DNA of 64,000 nucleotides from Corallococcus soli (GTDB taxonomy: Bacteria > Myxococcota > Myxococcia > Myxococcales > Myxococcaceae). Within the stretch, counting starts at the first letter, position 1; every line of letters starts with the position of its first letter. The notes under the pieces are model-generated. The model saw nothing but the letters and a program-made list of their open reading frames with translations. It searched no databases and was not told where the DNA came from. Positions 9,152 to 16,958 of the stretch are shown here, in pieces. The stretch lies in NCBI RefSeq assembly GCF_014930455.1, contig NZ_JAAIYO010000001.1, forward strand, positions 186,001 to 250,000, in the 5' to 3' direction. A program made the translations under genes and the position numbers.

Positions 9152-9982
9152 ATGAAGAAGACGATGCTGATTGCGACCCTGCTGAGCCTGACGGCCTGCC
9201 AGGGTCAGGGCGGCGCGGGCGAGAAGCCCGGCGCGACGGGTTCCACCACGGCGGCCACCGCCGGCGCTCCCCAGACCGAGGAGCAGAAGACGTTCTACGC
9301 GCTGGGCCTGTCCATCGGCCGCAGCATCAGCGTGTTCGACATGTCCCCGCAGGAGCTGGAGTTCGTGAAGGCCGGCCTCGGCGCGCAGGTGTCCGGCGCG
9401 AAGACGGACGTGGACCTGGAGACCTACGGTCCCAAGCTCCAGGAGCTCGCCCGCGAGCGGTCGACCCGCAAGGCCACGCAGGAGAAGGAGAAGTCGGTCA
9501 AGTTCCTGGAGGAGAAGGCCAAGGAGCCCGGCGCGCAGAAGACCGAGTCCGGTCTCGTCTACAAGGAAACCCAGCCGGGCACCGGCGCGCAGCCCGTCGC
9601 CTCCGACATCGTGAAGGTGCACTACAAGGGCACCCTCTCCGACGGCAAGGAGTTCGACAGCTCCTTCAAGCGCGGTGAGCCCACCCAGTTCCCGCTCCAG
9701 GGCGTCATCAAGTGCTGGACCGAGGGCCTCCAGAAGATGAAGGTCGGCGGCAAGGCGCAGCTCACCTGCCCCTCCGACATCGCCTACGGCGACCGCGGCG
9801 CGCCCCCGAACATCCCCGGCGGTGCCGCCCTGGTGTTCGACGTGGAGCTCATCGAGATCGTGAAGCCCCCCGAAGGCGCTCCCGCTGGCATGCCCGGCAT
9901 GCCCGGCGGCATGGGTGGCCCGCCCCCCGCTGGCAAGCCCGCGCCGAAGCCGACGACGCCTCCTCCCGCGCCGACGAAGTAA
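9152..9982 (+). CDS. FKBP-type peptidyl-prolyl isomerase lipoprotein
   Basis: 276 residues. The signal peptide ends in the lipobox LTAC at residues 13-16, so the mature protein is probably membrane-anchored in the periplasm. Residues about 45-125 form the helical FKBP_N dimerisation domain. Residues about 140-240 form the FKBP domain, with VKVHYKGTLSDGKEFDSSF, the active-site segment VIKCWTEGLQKMKVGGKA (Trp at the pocket floor) and AYGDRGAPPNIP. A Gly/Met/Pro-rich tail (GMPGMPGGMGGPPP, then PAPKPTTPP) is unusual and probably disordered. The domain order matches FkpA and Mip, which are folding catalysts for exported proteins. A hairpin terminator follows at 10026-10065. Confidence 0.93.
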   Translation: MKKTMLIATLLSLTACQGQGGAGEKPGATGSTTAATAGAPQTEEQKTFYALGLSIGRSISVFDMSPQELEFVKAGLGAQVSGAKTDVDLETYGPKLQELARERSTRKATQEKEKSVKFLEEKAKEPGAQKTESGLVYKETQPGTGAQPVASDIVKVHYKGTLSDGKEFDSSFKRGEPTQFPLQGVIKCWTEGLQKMKVGGKAQLTCPSDIAYGDRGAPPNIPGGAALVFDVELIEIVKPPEGAPAGMPGMPGGMGGPPPAGKPAPKPTTPPPAPTK

Positions 9983-10025
9983 TCACCGCATCACCCATCG
10001 CCTCCGTTTGACGGAGCGGTGAGAC

Positions 10026-10065
10026 GAGGGCCGGACGTGGGGGACACTCCCTCGCGCCGGCCCTC
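10026..10065 (+). terminator. Hairpin terminator after the FKBP gene
   Basis: GAGGGCCGG at 10026-10034 pairs perfectly with CCGGCCCTC at 10057-10065 across a 22-base loop, and TTCGCGTTCC follows. It lies 44 bases after the FKBP stop and before the dienelactone hydrolase gene. The T-tract is weak, as is common in very GC-rich genomes. Confidence 0.6.
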
Positions 10066-10193
10066 TTCGCGTTCCAGGGCGACACCGCGCGGCCCGCCAC
10101 ACTGGCGCCCCCGCCCCCGCCGCGCTACGCCCGGACCCGAGCACGCAACGGGCCCAGGCGAGAAGCGCCGGGCCTTGAAAGGACGCGACGACG

Positions 10194-11042
10194 ATGAGGC
10201 CGGACCTGAAGAGGCTCACGTGGGGAGTGGCGGCAGCGCTGCTGTTGGGCGCCTGCGCGACGGGCAAGCCCGCGGAGGTGGACCGCACGCCGTCCGCCAC
10301 GGGCGCCGTCTCCGAGGCGGAGTTCAAGGCCATGCACACCCTGCGCACGGACGCCGCGCCCGAGCGCAAGGGCGTGGAGATTGAGCTGCCCGGCGGCGCG
10401 AAGGGCTACCTGAGCCTCCCGGAGAACGCGAAGGGCGGCCCGCTGCCCGGCGTCCTCGTCATCCACGAGTGGTGGGGCCTCAACGCGCACGTGCAGCACT
10501 GGACGGACCGCCTGGCCGCGGAGGGCTACGCGGCGCTCGCGGTGGACCTGTACGGCGGCAAGGTGGCCACGAATCCGGACGAGGCGCTCGCGCTGGTGAA
10601 GGCGGTGGACCCCGAACAGGCCACGAAGACGCTGCTGGCCGCGCACGCCTTCCTGAAGAGCGACCCGCGCATCCAGGCCCCGCGCACGGGCAGCATCGGC
10701 TGGTGCTTCGGCGGCGGCTGGTCGCTGCGCACCGCCATGGCCGTGCCGGAGCTGAGCGCGGCGGTCCTCTACTACGGCCACCCGGTGACGGACGCGCAGC
10801 AGCTCTCCACCATCAAGGCGCAGGTGCTGGGCGTCTTCGGCACGAAGGACAAGTCCATCCCGCCGGAGACGGTGCGCGCCTTCGAGAAGGCGCTGGACGA
10901 CGCGGGCGTGCGAAGCCGCATCCTGGAGTACGACGCGGACCACGCCTTCGCCAACCCGTCCGGCGGCCGGTACGACGAACGCTCCGCCGCGGCGGCCTGG
11001 GCGGAGACGTCCGCGTTCCTCGCGCGCACCCTCAAGCGCTGA
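10194..11042 (+). CDS. Dienelactone hydrolase family lipoprotein
   Basis: 282 residues. A lipobox (LLLGAC, Cys near residue 21) follows a Lys/Arg-bearing signal peptide, so the enzyme is probably exported and lipid-anchored, which is not the usual cytoplasmic location of dienelactone hydrolases. The alpha/beta-hydrolase core starts near residue 80 (PGVLVIHEWWGLN, which holds the conserved Glu and Trp-Gly of the family). The triad reads as C171 in GWCFGG, D219 in FGTKDKS and H250 in DADHAF. Substrates may be small lactones or esters. It converges on the CAP-domain gene with a 25-base gap. Confidence 0.9.
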   Translation: MRPDLKRLTWGVAAALLLGACATGKPAEVDRTPSATGAVSEAEFKAMHTLRTDAAPERKGVEIELPGGAKGYLSLPENAKGGPLPGVLVIHEWWGLNAHVQHWTDRLAAEGYAALAVDLYGGKVATNPDEALALVKAVDPEQATKTLLAAHAFLKSDPRIQAPRTGSIGWCFGGGWSLRTAMAVPELSAAVLYYGHPVTDAQQLSTIKAQVLGVFGTKDKSIPPETVRAFEKALDDAGVRSRILEYDADHAFANPSGGRYDERSAAAAWAETSAFLARTLKR

Positions 11043-11067
11043 AGGCGCGCGAATTGCCCGGCCCGCG

Positions 11068-11718
11068 TCAGTACGGGCGCTGGCCGGTGTAGTTGCCCGG
11101 CGGGGCGTAGTTGCACACCCACAGGTCCCACGTGGGGAAGTTCGCGCCGAAGGGCGAGTTGATCGTGCAGCGCTTGTAGGCGCAGCCCAGCCGCGTGGTG
11201 TTGCGCCACACCACCTGCGTGTAGTGGCCGCAGACCTTGCCCGCCGCGCAGGCGTTCTTCGCGTAGTCGTAGTCGCTCTTCTCGTCGTCCCAGCCCTTCA
11301 CCACGCCCTTCGTGGTGAGGTTGTTCGGCGATGAGGCGGCGAGGTTCTCCCCGGCGTTGCCCCGGCCCGCGTTGTGTTCGAACTTGCAGTTGTTCGCCCA
11401 CTTCCGGGCGGTCTCCTCCACGGTGGCGTCCCAGACGAGCGGGGCCAGGGCGGGGGACGGCGTGGGCTGCGCGGCGGCGCGGGCCGCGTTGTGGGCCTCC
11501 AGCATGTCCGTGGCGAACTGCGTGGGCCCCACGGCTCCCCCGTCGGACGTCGTGCCCGCGTCGGAGGACGTGCCCGCGTCGCCGGAGGTGCCGGCGTCGC
11601 CGTCGAGGCCCGCGTCCGCCGTGGGGTCTGTGTCCCCGTCAGGGATGCAGGCGAGCAGGAGGAACGGCGTGAGCAGACCGACGGCGGAGAGGGAGCGGAG
11701 GGAAGGGAGGCGGCGCAT
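11068..11718 (-). CDS. CAP-domain (SCP/PR-1-like) lipoprotein 1
   Basis: 216 residues. A signal peptide with lipobox (LLLAC) is followed by a low-complexity linker built on DAGTS units (residues about 35-62), then a CAP domain. The domain shows MLEAHNAARAA at its start, FEHNAGRGNAGENLA with the CAP Glu/His pair, CGHYTQVVWRNTTRLGCA and the final block VCNYAPPGNYTGQRPY. The CAP cavity residues (two His, two Glu) appear intact. Function in bacteria is uncertain; lipid or sterol binding and wall-associated roles are known for the family. It is a clear paralogue of the gene at 12885, with two unrelated + strand genes between them. Confidence 0.88.
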   Translation of the reverse strand: MRRLPSLRSLSAVGLLTPFLLLACIPDGDTDPTADAGLDGDAGTSGDAGTSSDAGTTSDGGAVGPTQFATDMLEAHNAARAAAQPTPSPALAPLVWDATVEETARKWANNCKFEHNAGRGNAGENLAASSPNNLTTKGVVKGWDDEKSDYDYAKNACAAGKVCGHYTQVVWRNTTRLGCAYKRCTINSPFGANFPTWDLWVCNYAPPGNYTGQRPY

Positions 11719-11834
11719 GGGCAGGATTATCCGCGTGCGGGTGGGTGTGCGGGCAAGCGGACAGGGAGCGCCCGCCAGGGTGGGGTGGGGGTGGGGGGCA
11801 TGCTAGGGTGCGATGTTCGGTCAGGAGACGCGAC

Positions 11835-12047
11835 ATGAGCCACGACGAATCCCGCGCGCGCAAGGTCCAGACAGCCCTGGACGGGAACGATGAGTTCAGC
11901 ACCTTTTCCATCGACCCCGACCTCAAGAAGCTGAAGATGAAGCTGGACCTCCAGGCGAACGCGCAGCAGCAGCAGTCCGGCCGCCCGGAGACCGCGCCGA
12001 AGTCGGGCATGTTCATGCGGCTGTTCCACAAGGTGTTCCGGGGCTGA
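11835..12047 (+). CDS. Small charged hypothetical protein
   Basis: 70 residues starting at the ATG at 11835, with AGGAGA at 11823-11828 as ribosome-binding site. The sequence is highly polar: an N-terminal KVQTALDGNDEFSTFSIDPDLKKLKMKLDLQ segment of likely helix, a QQQQ run, then a basic hydrophobic tail FMRLFHKVFRG that could lie on a membrane surface. I recognise no family. It stands 49 bases ahead of the TPR gene and is probably co-transcribed with it. Confidence 0.6.
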   Translation: MSHDESRARKVQTALDGNDEFSTFSIDPDLKKLKMKLDLQANAQQQQSGRPETAPKSGMFMRLFHKVFRG

Positions 12048-12096
12048 GCGTCCCCGCCGGGCGTCCCGCCTGGGGCGACCGGTCCGGTGGAGGGTG

Positions 12097-12777
12097 ATGA
12101 TGGTGAAGGAGTCCTACCGCGCGCAGTGGGAGCGCTCGCGGGCGTATCTGGAGACGGGGGACCTGGGCCTGGCCCTGCAGGAACTGCGCGACGGGCTGAC
12201 GCTGGCGCCGGACGACGTGGTCCTCTGGGAGGAGGTCTTCAACCTGTCGCTGCTCGGGGGCCTGACGCAGAACGCCCTGGCCGCCGCGGTGCGGCTGCGC
12301 GAGCTGGCGCCGGAGAACACCGACTTCATCGGCCTGCACGCCATGGCCGCGCTGCTCGCCGGCAAGCTGGCGGAGGCCGTGCCGCTCTTCGAGGAGGTGC
12401 TCCGCCGGGACCCGGGTTCGGTGGAGGTGCGCCGGCAGCTCGCGCGGGCGCTGGACGTCGCGGGCCAGCGCGGCCGCGTGCGCGCGCTGCTGGAGGAGGC
12501 CGTGGCGCTCGCGCCCACGGAGACGGGCGCCGCGAACGACCTGGCGGTGCACTACCTGGAGCACGTTCCCCAGGAGGGGCCGGAGCTCGCCACGCGCGTG
12601 CTGCGCCCGGTGCTGGAGGCGCACCCGACGGATGCCCCCACGCACTTCAACCTGGCGCTGGCCCTGCGCCTCAGTGACCCCGCCCAGGCCCGGTACCACG
12701 TCCAGAAGGTCCTCAAGGGCGACGACAAGGACCTGCGAGCGCAGGCGCAGCAGCTGCTGACGATGATCCCGACCTGA
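12097..12777 (+). CDS. Tetratricopeptide-repeat protein
   Basis: 226 residues from the ATG at 12097. GTG at 12094 and ATG at 12100 are equally possible; GGTGGAGGG at 12087-12094 sits closest to the 12100 start. It is built of about five to six TPR-like helix pairs, for example ERSRAYLETGDLGLALQELRDG, LHAMAALLAGKLAEAVPLFEEVLRRDP and FNLALALRLSDPAQARYHVQKVL. There is no signal peptide, so it is probably a cytoplasmic scaffold. The partner is unknown. It is likely translated with the small gene upstream. Confidence 0.8.
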   Translation: MMVKESYRAQWERSRAYLETGDLGLALQELRDGLTLAPDDVVLWEEVFNLSLLGGLTQNALAAAVRLRELAPENTDFIGLHAMAALLAGKLAEAVPLFEEVLRRDPGSVEVRRQLARALDVAGQRGRVRALLEEAVALAPTETGAANDLAVHYLEHVPQEGPELATRVLRPVLEAHPTDAPTHFNLALALRLSDPAQARYHVQKVLKGDDKDLRAQAQQLLTMIPT

Positions 12778-12798
12778 GCCATCCGGGGCCGGGTGTCA

Positions 12799-12842
12799 GG
12801 ATGCCCTGACGGCCTCCGTGACGGGGGCGTCCGGGGGCATCC
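12799..12842. terminator. Candidate terminator between convergent genes
   Basis: GGATGCCC at 12799-12806 pairs with GGGCATCC at 12835-12842. The 28-base loop itself contains GACGG/CCGTG complementarity. It lies between the TPR stop and the stop of the second CAP gene, so it could serve both. There is no clear T-tract. Confidence 0.35.
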
Positions 12843-12884
12843 GCCACCACCTGCCGGCCCCGCCGCTCGCGGCCCGGTAGGGCG

Positions 12885-13556
12885 TCAGTAGGGCTTCTGG
12901 CCCACCCAGTTGCCCGGCGGCGCGTAGTTGCACACCCAGAGCTGCCAGGTGCCCACGTCCCTGCCGAAGGGCGAGTTCTTCGTGCACAGCCGCGTCGCGC
13001 AGCCCACCGCCTTCGTGTTGCGCCACACCACCTGCGTGTAGTGCCCGCACATCTTCCCCGGCTTGCAGGTGCCGCGCGCGTAGTCGTAGTCGGCGGACTC
13101 GTCCGCCCAGCTCTTCACCACCTGCTCCGTGGTCCAGGTGTCCGGCGTCGCGGCGGCCAGGTTCTCCCCGAACGAGCCCCGGTCCGGGTTGTGCTCGAAG
13201 CGGCACTCCTTCGCGTAGGACTCCGCCTTGCGCATGGCCTCGTCGGACCAGGTCAGCGCCGGCAGCGCGGGCTTCGGCGTGGGACGCGAGGCCCGGGCCC
13301 GCGCCTGGTTGTGCGCGCTCACCATGTCGCGCTTCAGGTCGGCGGCGGACGGCACGGGCTTGCGGGGGCCCTCCGTGGGTGCCGGCGTCTGCGTGGACGC
13401 CGGGACCTTGCGCGCGGCGGCGGTGGCCGCGGCCTTCTTCGCGGCGGGAGGCGCGGGACGCGTGGGGTTCGCCGAGGAGACACAGCCGAGCAGCGGGGCC
13501 AGCAACACCACGGCGAGCCCGCGACGGAGCACTGGAAGAGGCATGGGCGTCATCAT
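12885..13556 (-). CDS. CAP-domain (SCP/PR-1-like) lipoprotein 2
   Basis: 223 residues. Signal peptide with lipobox (LLGC), then a Pro/Ala-rich linker to about residue 70, then a CAP domain closely matching the one at 11068: MVSAHNQARARA, CRFEHNPDRGSFGENLAAA, CGHYTQVVWRNTKAVGCA and VCNYAPPGNWVGQKPY. Four Cys in the second half match those of the paralogue (CKPGKMCG, GCATRLC, WVCNY). The linker differs in composition from paralogue 1 (PAPPAAKKAAATAAARK against DAGTS repeats), so only the catalytic-type domain is conserved. Confidence 0.88.
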   Translation of the reverse strand: MMTPMPLPVLRRGLAVVLLAPLLGCVSSANPTRPAPPAAKKAAATAAARKVPASTQTPAPTEGPRKPVPSAADLKRDMVSAHNQARARASRPTPKPALPALTWSDEAMRKAESYAKECRFEHNPDRGSFGENLAAATPDTWTTEQVVKSWADESADYDYARGTCKPGKMCGHYTQVVWRNTKAVGCATRLCTKNSPFGRDVGTWQLWVCNYAPPGNWVGQKPY

Positions 13557-13649
13557 CCCGTGCCGCGCCCCGTCGTGCAGGGGAAGTGAACGGGGCAGGC
13601 GGCCCCGGAGGTGCCCGAGCGGGTGCCTGCTCCTGGATGCCCCGGTGCG

Positions 13650-14984
13650 CTACCCGGCCAGCCCGGTGAGGGGCCCCGTGCCGTCGTCACCGAAGGTGCT
13701 CGCGGGCACGCCGAACATGTTCAGCAGGGAGACGTAGAGGTTCGCCAGGGGCTGGCCCCCGTACCGCACGTGCCGGCCCGGCGCCAGCGCGCCGCCCGCG
13801 CGGCCCGCGAGGAGGATGGGCAGGTTGCGGTGCTCGTGCATGTTGCCGTCGGCGATCTCACTGGAGAAGTACACGGCGCTGTGGTCCAGCAGCGTCCCGC
13901 CCTCCTCCTGCACGCCCTTCATGCGCTGGAGCAGGTACGCGTACTGCTCCACCTCCCACTTGTCGATCTTCGCCAGCGCGTCGTAGTTGGCCTGGGCCTT
14001 CTGGTGGTGCGAGTACGCGTGGTGCTCGCCGGACAGGCCCAGGAACGAATACACGCGCTGGCTGCGCGCGTTGCCCAGCATGAAGGTGCACGTGCGGGTG
14101 AGGTCGCACTGGAACGCGAGCACGATGAGGTCCAGCATCGCCTTCGTCTTCTCGCGGACGTCCTCCGTCCGCGCCGGGGCCACGGCCGTGCCGCAGGTGG
14201 GGCCTGCGCCCGCCATCGCGTTGACGCGCAGCTCCAGCTCCCGCACGCCGGTGAAGTACTCGTCCAGCTTGCGCCGGTCGGTGGTGCCCAGCCGGCCCTG
14301 GAGCGCCTTCGCGTCGTCGCGCACGGCGTCGATGATGCTCAGGCCGTAGGCCCGGCGCTTGGCCAGCTCCGCCTGGGTGACGTTCGGGTCGAAGTCCGCG
14401 AAGAGCCGCTCGAACGCGGCGCGCGGCTGCGTCTCCTTGGGCACCGGCGTGGACGGCCCCGCCCACGCGATGTTGTTCGCGTACGGGCACGCGTAGCCGG
14501 AGTCGCAGTTGCCAATGCCCTTGCCCGGGTCGATGCCCAGCTCCAGCGACGGGAAGCGCGTGGCCTTGCCCACGGCGTTCGCCAGCACCTGGTCCATGGA
14601 GATGCCGGTGCGGATGTTGGCGCCCTCCGTCTTGCGGGCCTTCACGCAGCTCAGGAACGCGGACGTCGCGGCGGCGTGGTGGCCGTCGCCGTCCGGCCGG
14701 CCCGGCAGGTTGTCCAGCCCGCCCAGCACCAGCACGTCGTCCTTCACCGGAGCCAGGGACGCGAGCGTGGGCGTCAGGGACCAGTCCGGCCCCTCGCCCG
14801 AAGGGGTCCACTTTGCCATGTGGATGCCGCACGGCGTGTAGAAGGCCACGAAGCGGCGCGGCACCGGCGCCTGCGATGCACCGCGGGCCACGCCGGGGCG
14901 CATGCCCTCCAGCAGGGGCAGCGCCATCATCGCGCCCAGTCCACGCAGCAGGGTCCGACGGGACAGGGGAGGCAGGCGGCTCAT
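13650..14984 (-). CDS. DUF1552 secreted protein
   Basis: 444 residues. It starts with a Tat-like signal (RRTLLRGLGAMMALPLLEGM). The body matches DUF1552: FVAFYTPCGIHMAKWTP, the GGLDNLPG segment, GHHAAATSAFLSC, and a C-terminal region with HSAVYFSSEIADGNMHEHRNLPILLAG. These proteins are known mainly from Planctomycetes and Myxococcota and are always paired with DUF1592-type proteins; the reaction is unknown. The start ATG at 14984 overlaps the stop of the partner gene by 4 bases (ATGA), so the two are translationally coupled. Confidence 0.88.
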   Translation of the reverse strand: MSRLPPLSRRTLLRGLGAMMALPLLEGMRPGVARGASQAPVPRRFVAFYTPCGIHMAKWTPSGEGPDWSLTPTLASLAPVKDDVLVLGGLDNLPGRPDGDGHHAAATSAFLSCVKARKTEGANIRTGISMDQVLANAVGKATRFPSLELGIDPGKGIGNCDSGYACPYANNIAWAGPSTPVPKETQPRAAFERLFADFDPNVTQAELAKRRAYGLSIIDAVRDDAKALQGRLGTTDRRKLDEYFTGVRELELRVNAMAGAGPTCGTAVAPARTEDVREKTKAMLDLIVLAFQCDLTRTCTFMLGNARSQRVYSFLGLSGEHHAYSHHQKAQANYDALAKIDKWEVEQYAYLLQRMKGVQEEGGTLLDHSAVYFSSEIADGNMHEHRNLPILLAGRAGGALAPGRHVRYGGQPLANLYVSLLNMFGVPASTFGDDGTGPLTGLAG

Positions 14985-16615
14985 GGCTTCGGTCCTTCCG
15001 TGTCGCCCCCCCGCTGCTGGAACGCGTCGCTGCGGACGATGGCGAGGATGTAATCGACCAGGCGGCCGCCCCGGGACTCGGCCTGCTGGGCGATGTCGTG
15101 CACGTTGCAGCGGTCGGACGGCTCCGCGCCCCGGCCCAGCGCGTACGACAGCAGGTGGCGCGTCATGCACCGGGACAGGTCCGGGTCCTGCTTCACCACG
15201 GCGCGCATCTCCACCACGCCGTTGAACACCTTGCCCCCGGGCAGCTCGCCGCTGGGGTCCACCGCCGCGCCGCCCTCCTCCTTCAGGCGCCAGCGGCCCA
15301 CCGGGTCGAAGTTCTCCAGGCCGAAGCCCAGCGGATCCATCAGCGTGTGGCACCCCGAACACGTGGGGTCCACGCGGTGCTGCCGCATGCGCTCCTTGAT
15401 GTTGAGCGTGGGGTCCACCGTCGGCGCCAGGCCGCCCGCGTTGGGAGGCGGGGGCGGCGGTCCCTTGCACAGCAGCTGCTCCAGCACCCACACCCCGCGC
15501 TTCACCGGCGAGGTGCGATCCGCGTTGGCGGTGACGGTGAGCAGCGCGCCCTTGCCGAAGAGGCCCGCGCGCTCCGGGTGGCCCTCCAGGCTCACGCGCG
15601 TCATGGCGTCGGTGCCGGGCGGGGGCAGGCCATAGTGCGTGGCCAGCCGGTCGTTCACGTAGGTGAAGGGCGCGTCCAGCAGGTCCTTGAGCCGGTGGTC
15701 GCCGGTGATGAACTCCTGGAAGAGCAGCCGCGTCTCCTCCCGCATCGCCTGGCGCAGCGGTTCGTCGAAGCCGTAGCGCGCCTCCGGCTGCGCGAAGTCG
15801 AGCGCGCGCGTGTAGAGCCACTGGCCGGCGAAGTTGTCCACCAGCGCCCGGGCCTTGGGGTCCGCCAGCATGCGCCGCACCTGCGTCTCCAGCACCACGG
15901 GGTCGCGCAGGCGGCCTCTCTCCGCCACCTTGAGCAGCGCTTCGTCCGGCATGCTGCTCCAGAGGAAGTAGGACAGGCGGCTCGCCAGCTCCACGTCGCT
16001 GATGGGGTGCGTCCTGGGGGACGCGGGCGCGGGGTCCAGCTCCACGCGGAAGAGGAAGTGCGGGGACACCAGCACCGAGCGCAGCGCCAGCTTCACCCCC
16101 ACCTCCGGCCCGTCACCGTGCTGACGGGCCAGCGCGATGAAGCCGACGAGCCCCTCCACCTCCTGCGCGGACACCGGCCGCCGCCAGGCGCGCCGCGCGA
16201 AGCTCCGCAGCAGGTCCCGCGCGCAGGGCTCCGGCGTGGCGGGATCCAGGACGCAGGTGCGCAGCGTGCCCTTCGCCCACGCGGCCTCCACCAGCCGCTC
16301 CGCCGCGTGCGAGTACTTCTCCATCAGCAGCGGCGACATGCTGAGCACGTCCGCGTTGTTGTCGAAGCCGAAGCCGTGGTCGTCCGGAGGGAAGTCCTGT
16401 GAGGGCTGGCCCGTGTCGCCCAGCAGGTCGCGCACGGTGTTGTCGTACTCGGCGCGGTTGAGGCGGTGCAGGGTGACGCGGCCCGGGTCCCGGGACTCGG
16501 AGCGGCACAGGGCGTCCAGCGGATCCACCGGGCCCCCGGCGTCCGGACCCGGCAGCACCCGCGCCCTGGGCACGCTGCTGTCGCAGCCGACGAGCAGCCA
16601 CACCGCGACCGCCAT
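14981..16615 (-). CDS. DUF1592/DUF1588/DUF1585 c-type cytochrome-like lipoprotein
   Basis: About 544 residues. The start at 16615 gives a short lipoprotein signal (MAVAVWLLVGC) preceded by GGAGG; an in-frame GTG at 16675 would add an Arg-rich leader and is less likely. Domains in order: DUF1587 (LHRLNRAEYDNTVRDLLGD), DUF1595, DUF1592 (SRLSYFLWSSMPDEALL), DUF1588 (RAGLFGKGALLTVTANADRTSPVKRG, then a heme-type CSGCH motif in DPTCSGCHTLMDPLGF) and DUF1585 (CMTRHLLSYALGR). The CxxCH suggests covalent heme attachment. The layout is that of the planctomycete-type cytochromes, but here the N-terminal PSD1-like cytochrome domain is missing. It probably forms an exported complex with the DUF1552 partner. 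Confidence 0.88.
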   Translation of the reverse strand: MAVAVWLLVGCDSSVPRARVLPGPDAGGPVDPLDALCRSESRDPGRVTLHRLNRAEYDNTVRDLLGDTGQPSQDFPPDDHGFGFDNNADVLSMSPLLMEKYSHAAERLVEAAWAKGTLRTCVLDPATPEPCARDLLRSFARRAWRRPVSAQEVEGLVGFIALARQHGDGPEVGVKLALRSVLVSPHFLFRVELDPAPASPRTHPISDVELASRLSYFLWSSMPDEALLKVAERGRLRDPVVLETQVRRMLADPKARALVDNFAGQWLYTRALDFAQPEARYGFDEPLRQAMREETRLLFQEFITGDHRLKDLLDAPFTYVNDRLATHYGLPPPGTDAMTRVSLEGHPERAGLFGKGALLTVTANADRTSPVKRGVWVLEQLLCKGPPPPPPNAGGLAPTVDPTLNIKERMRQHRVDPTCSGCHTLMDPLGFGLENFDPVGRWRLKEEGGAAVDPSGELPGGKVFNGVVEMRAVVKQDPDLSRCMTRHLLSYALGRGAEPSDRCNVHDIAQQAESRGGRLVDYILAIVRSDAFQQRGGDTEGPKP

Positions 16616-16958
16616 CCTCCTCCAGCGCCGACCCCGACCCCGACCGCAGGCTGTCACGTCGCGTCCCCCTTCCACGAGTCCGTGGCGGGCACGCTCAAAG
16701 CAAAAGCCTCACCAGCCGCGCGGTGGTGACGGGTGGACGCAGGGCTCCATCCCCCGGGCGGGGATGTGCGCACGCGGAGGTTCGGGGAAGGGAAGAGAAG
16801 TTCCGCGGGCGGGGGAGGTGCTTGGAGCGCGTGGGTGCCGCGCCGACCCCTGCCCACGAGGGCGGGTCAGGCGGGCGACGGCCTCCGCGCGGTGGCCGGG
16901 AACTCCACCGGAAGCAGGCGGTGCGCGCCTGCTTCCGGGGGCGACGGGGCGCGGATGG
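16616..16958. other. Intergenic region without recognised features
   Basis: A 343-base gap between the upstream end of the DUF1592 gene and the stop of the M3 peptidase, both on the minus strand. It must carry the DUF1592/DUF1552 promoter and perhaps the peptidase terminator, but I see no convincing hairpin with a T-tract, no -10/-35 pair and no small gene. Confidence 0.4.
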
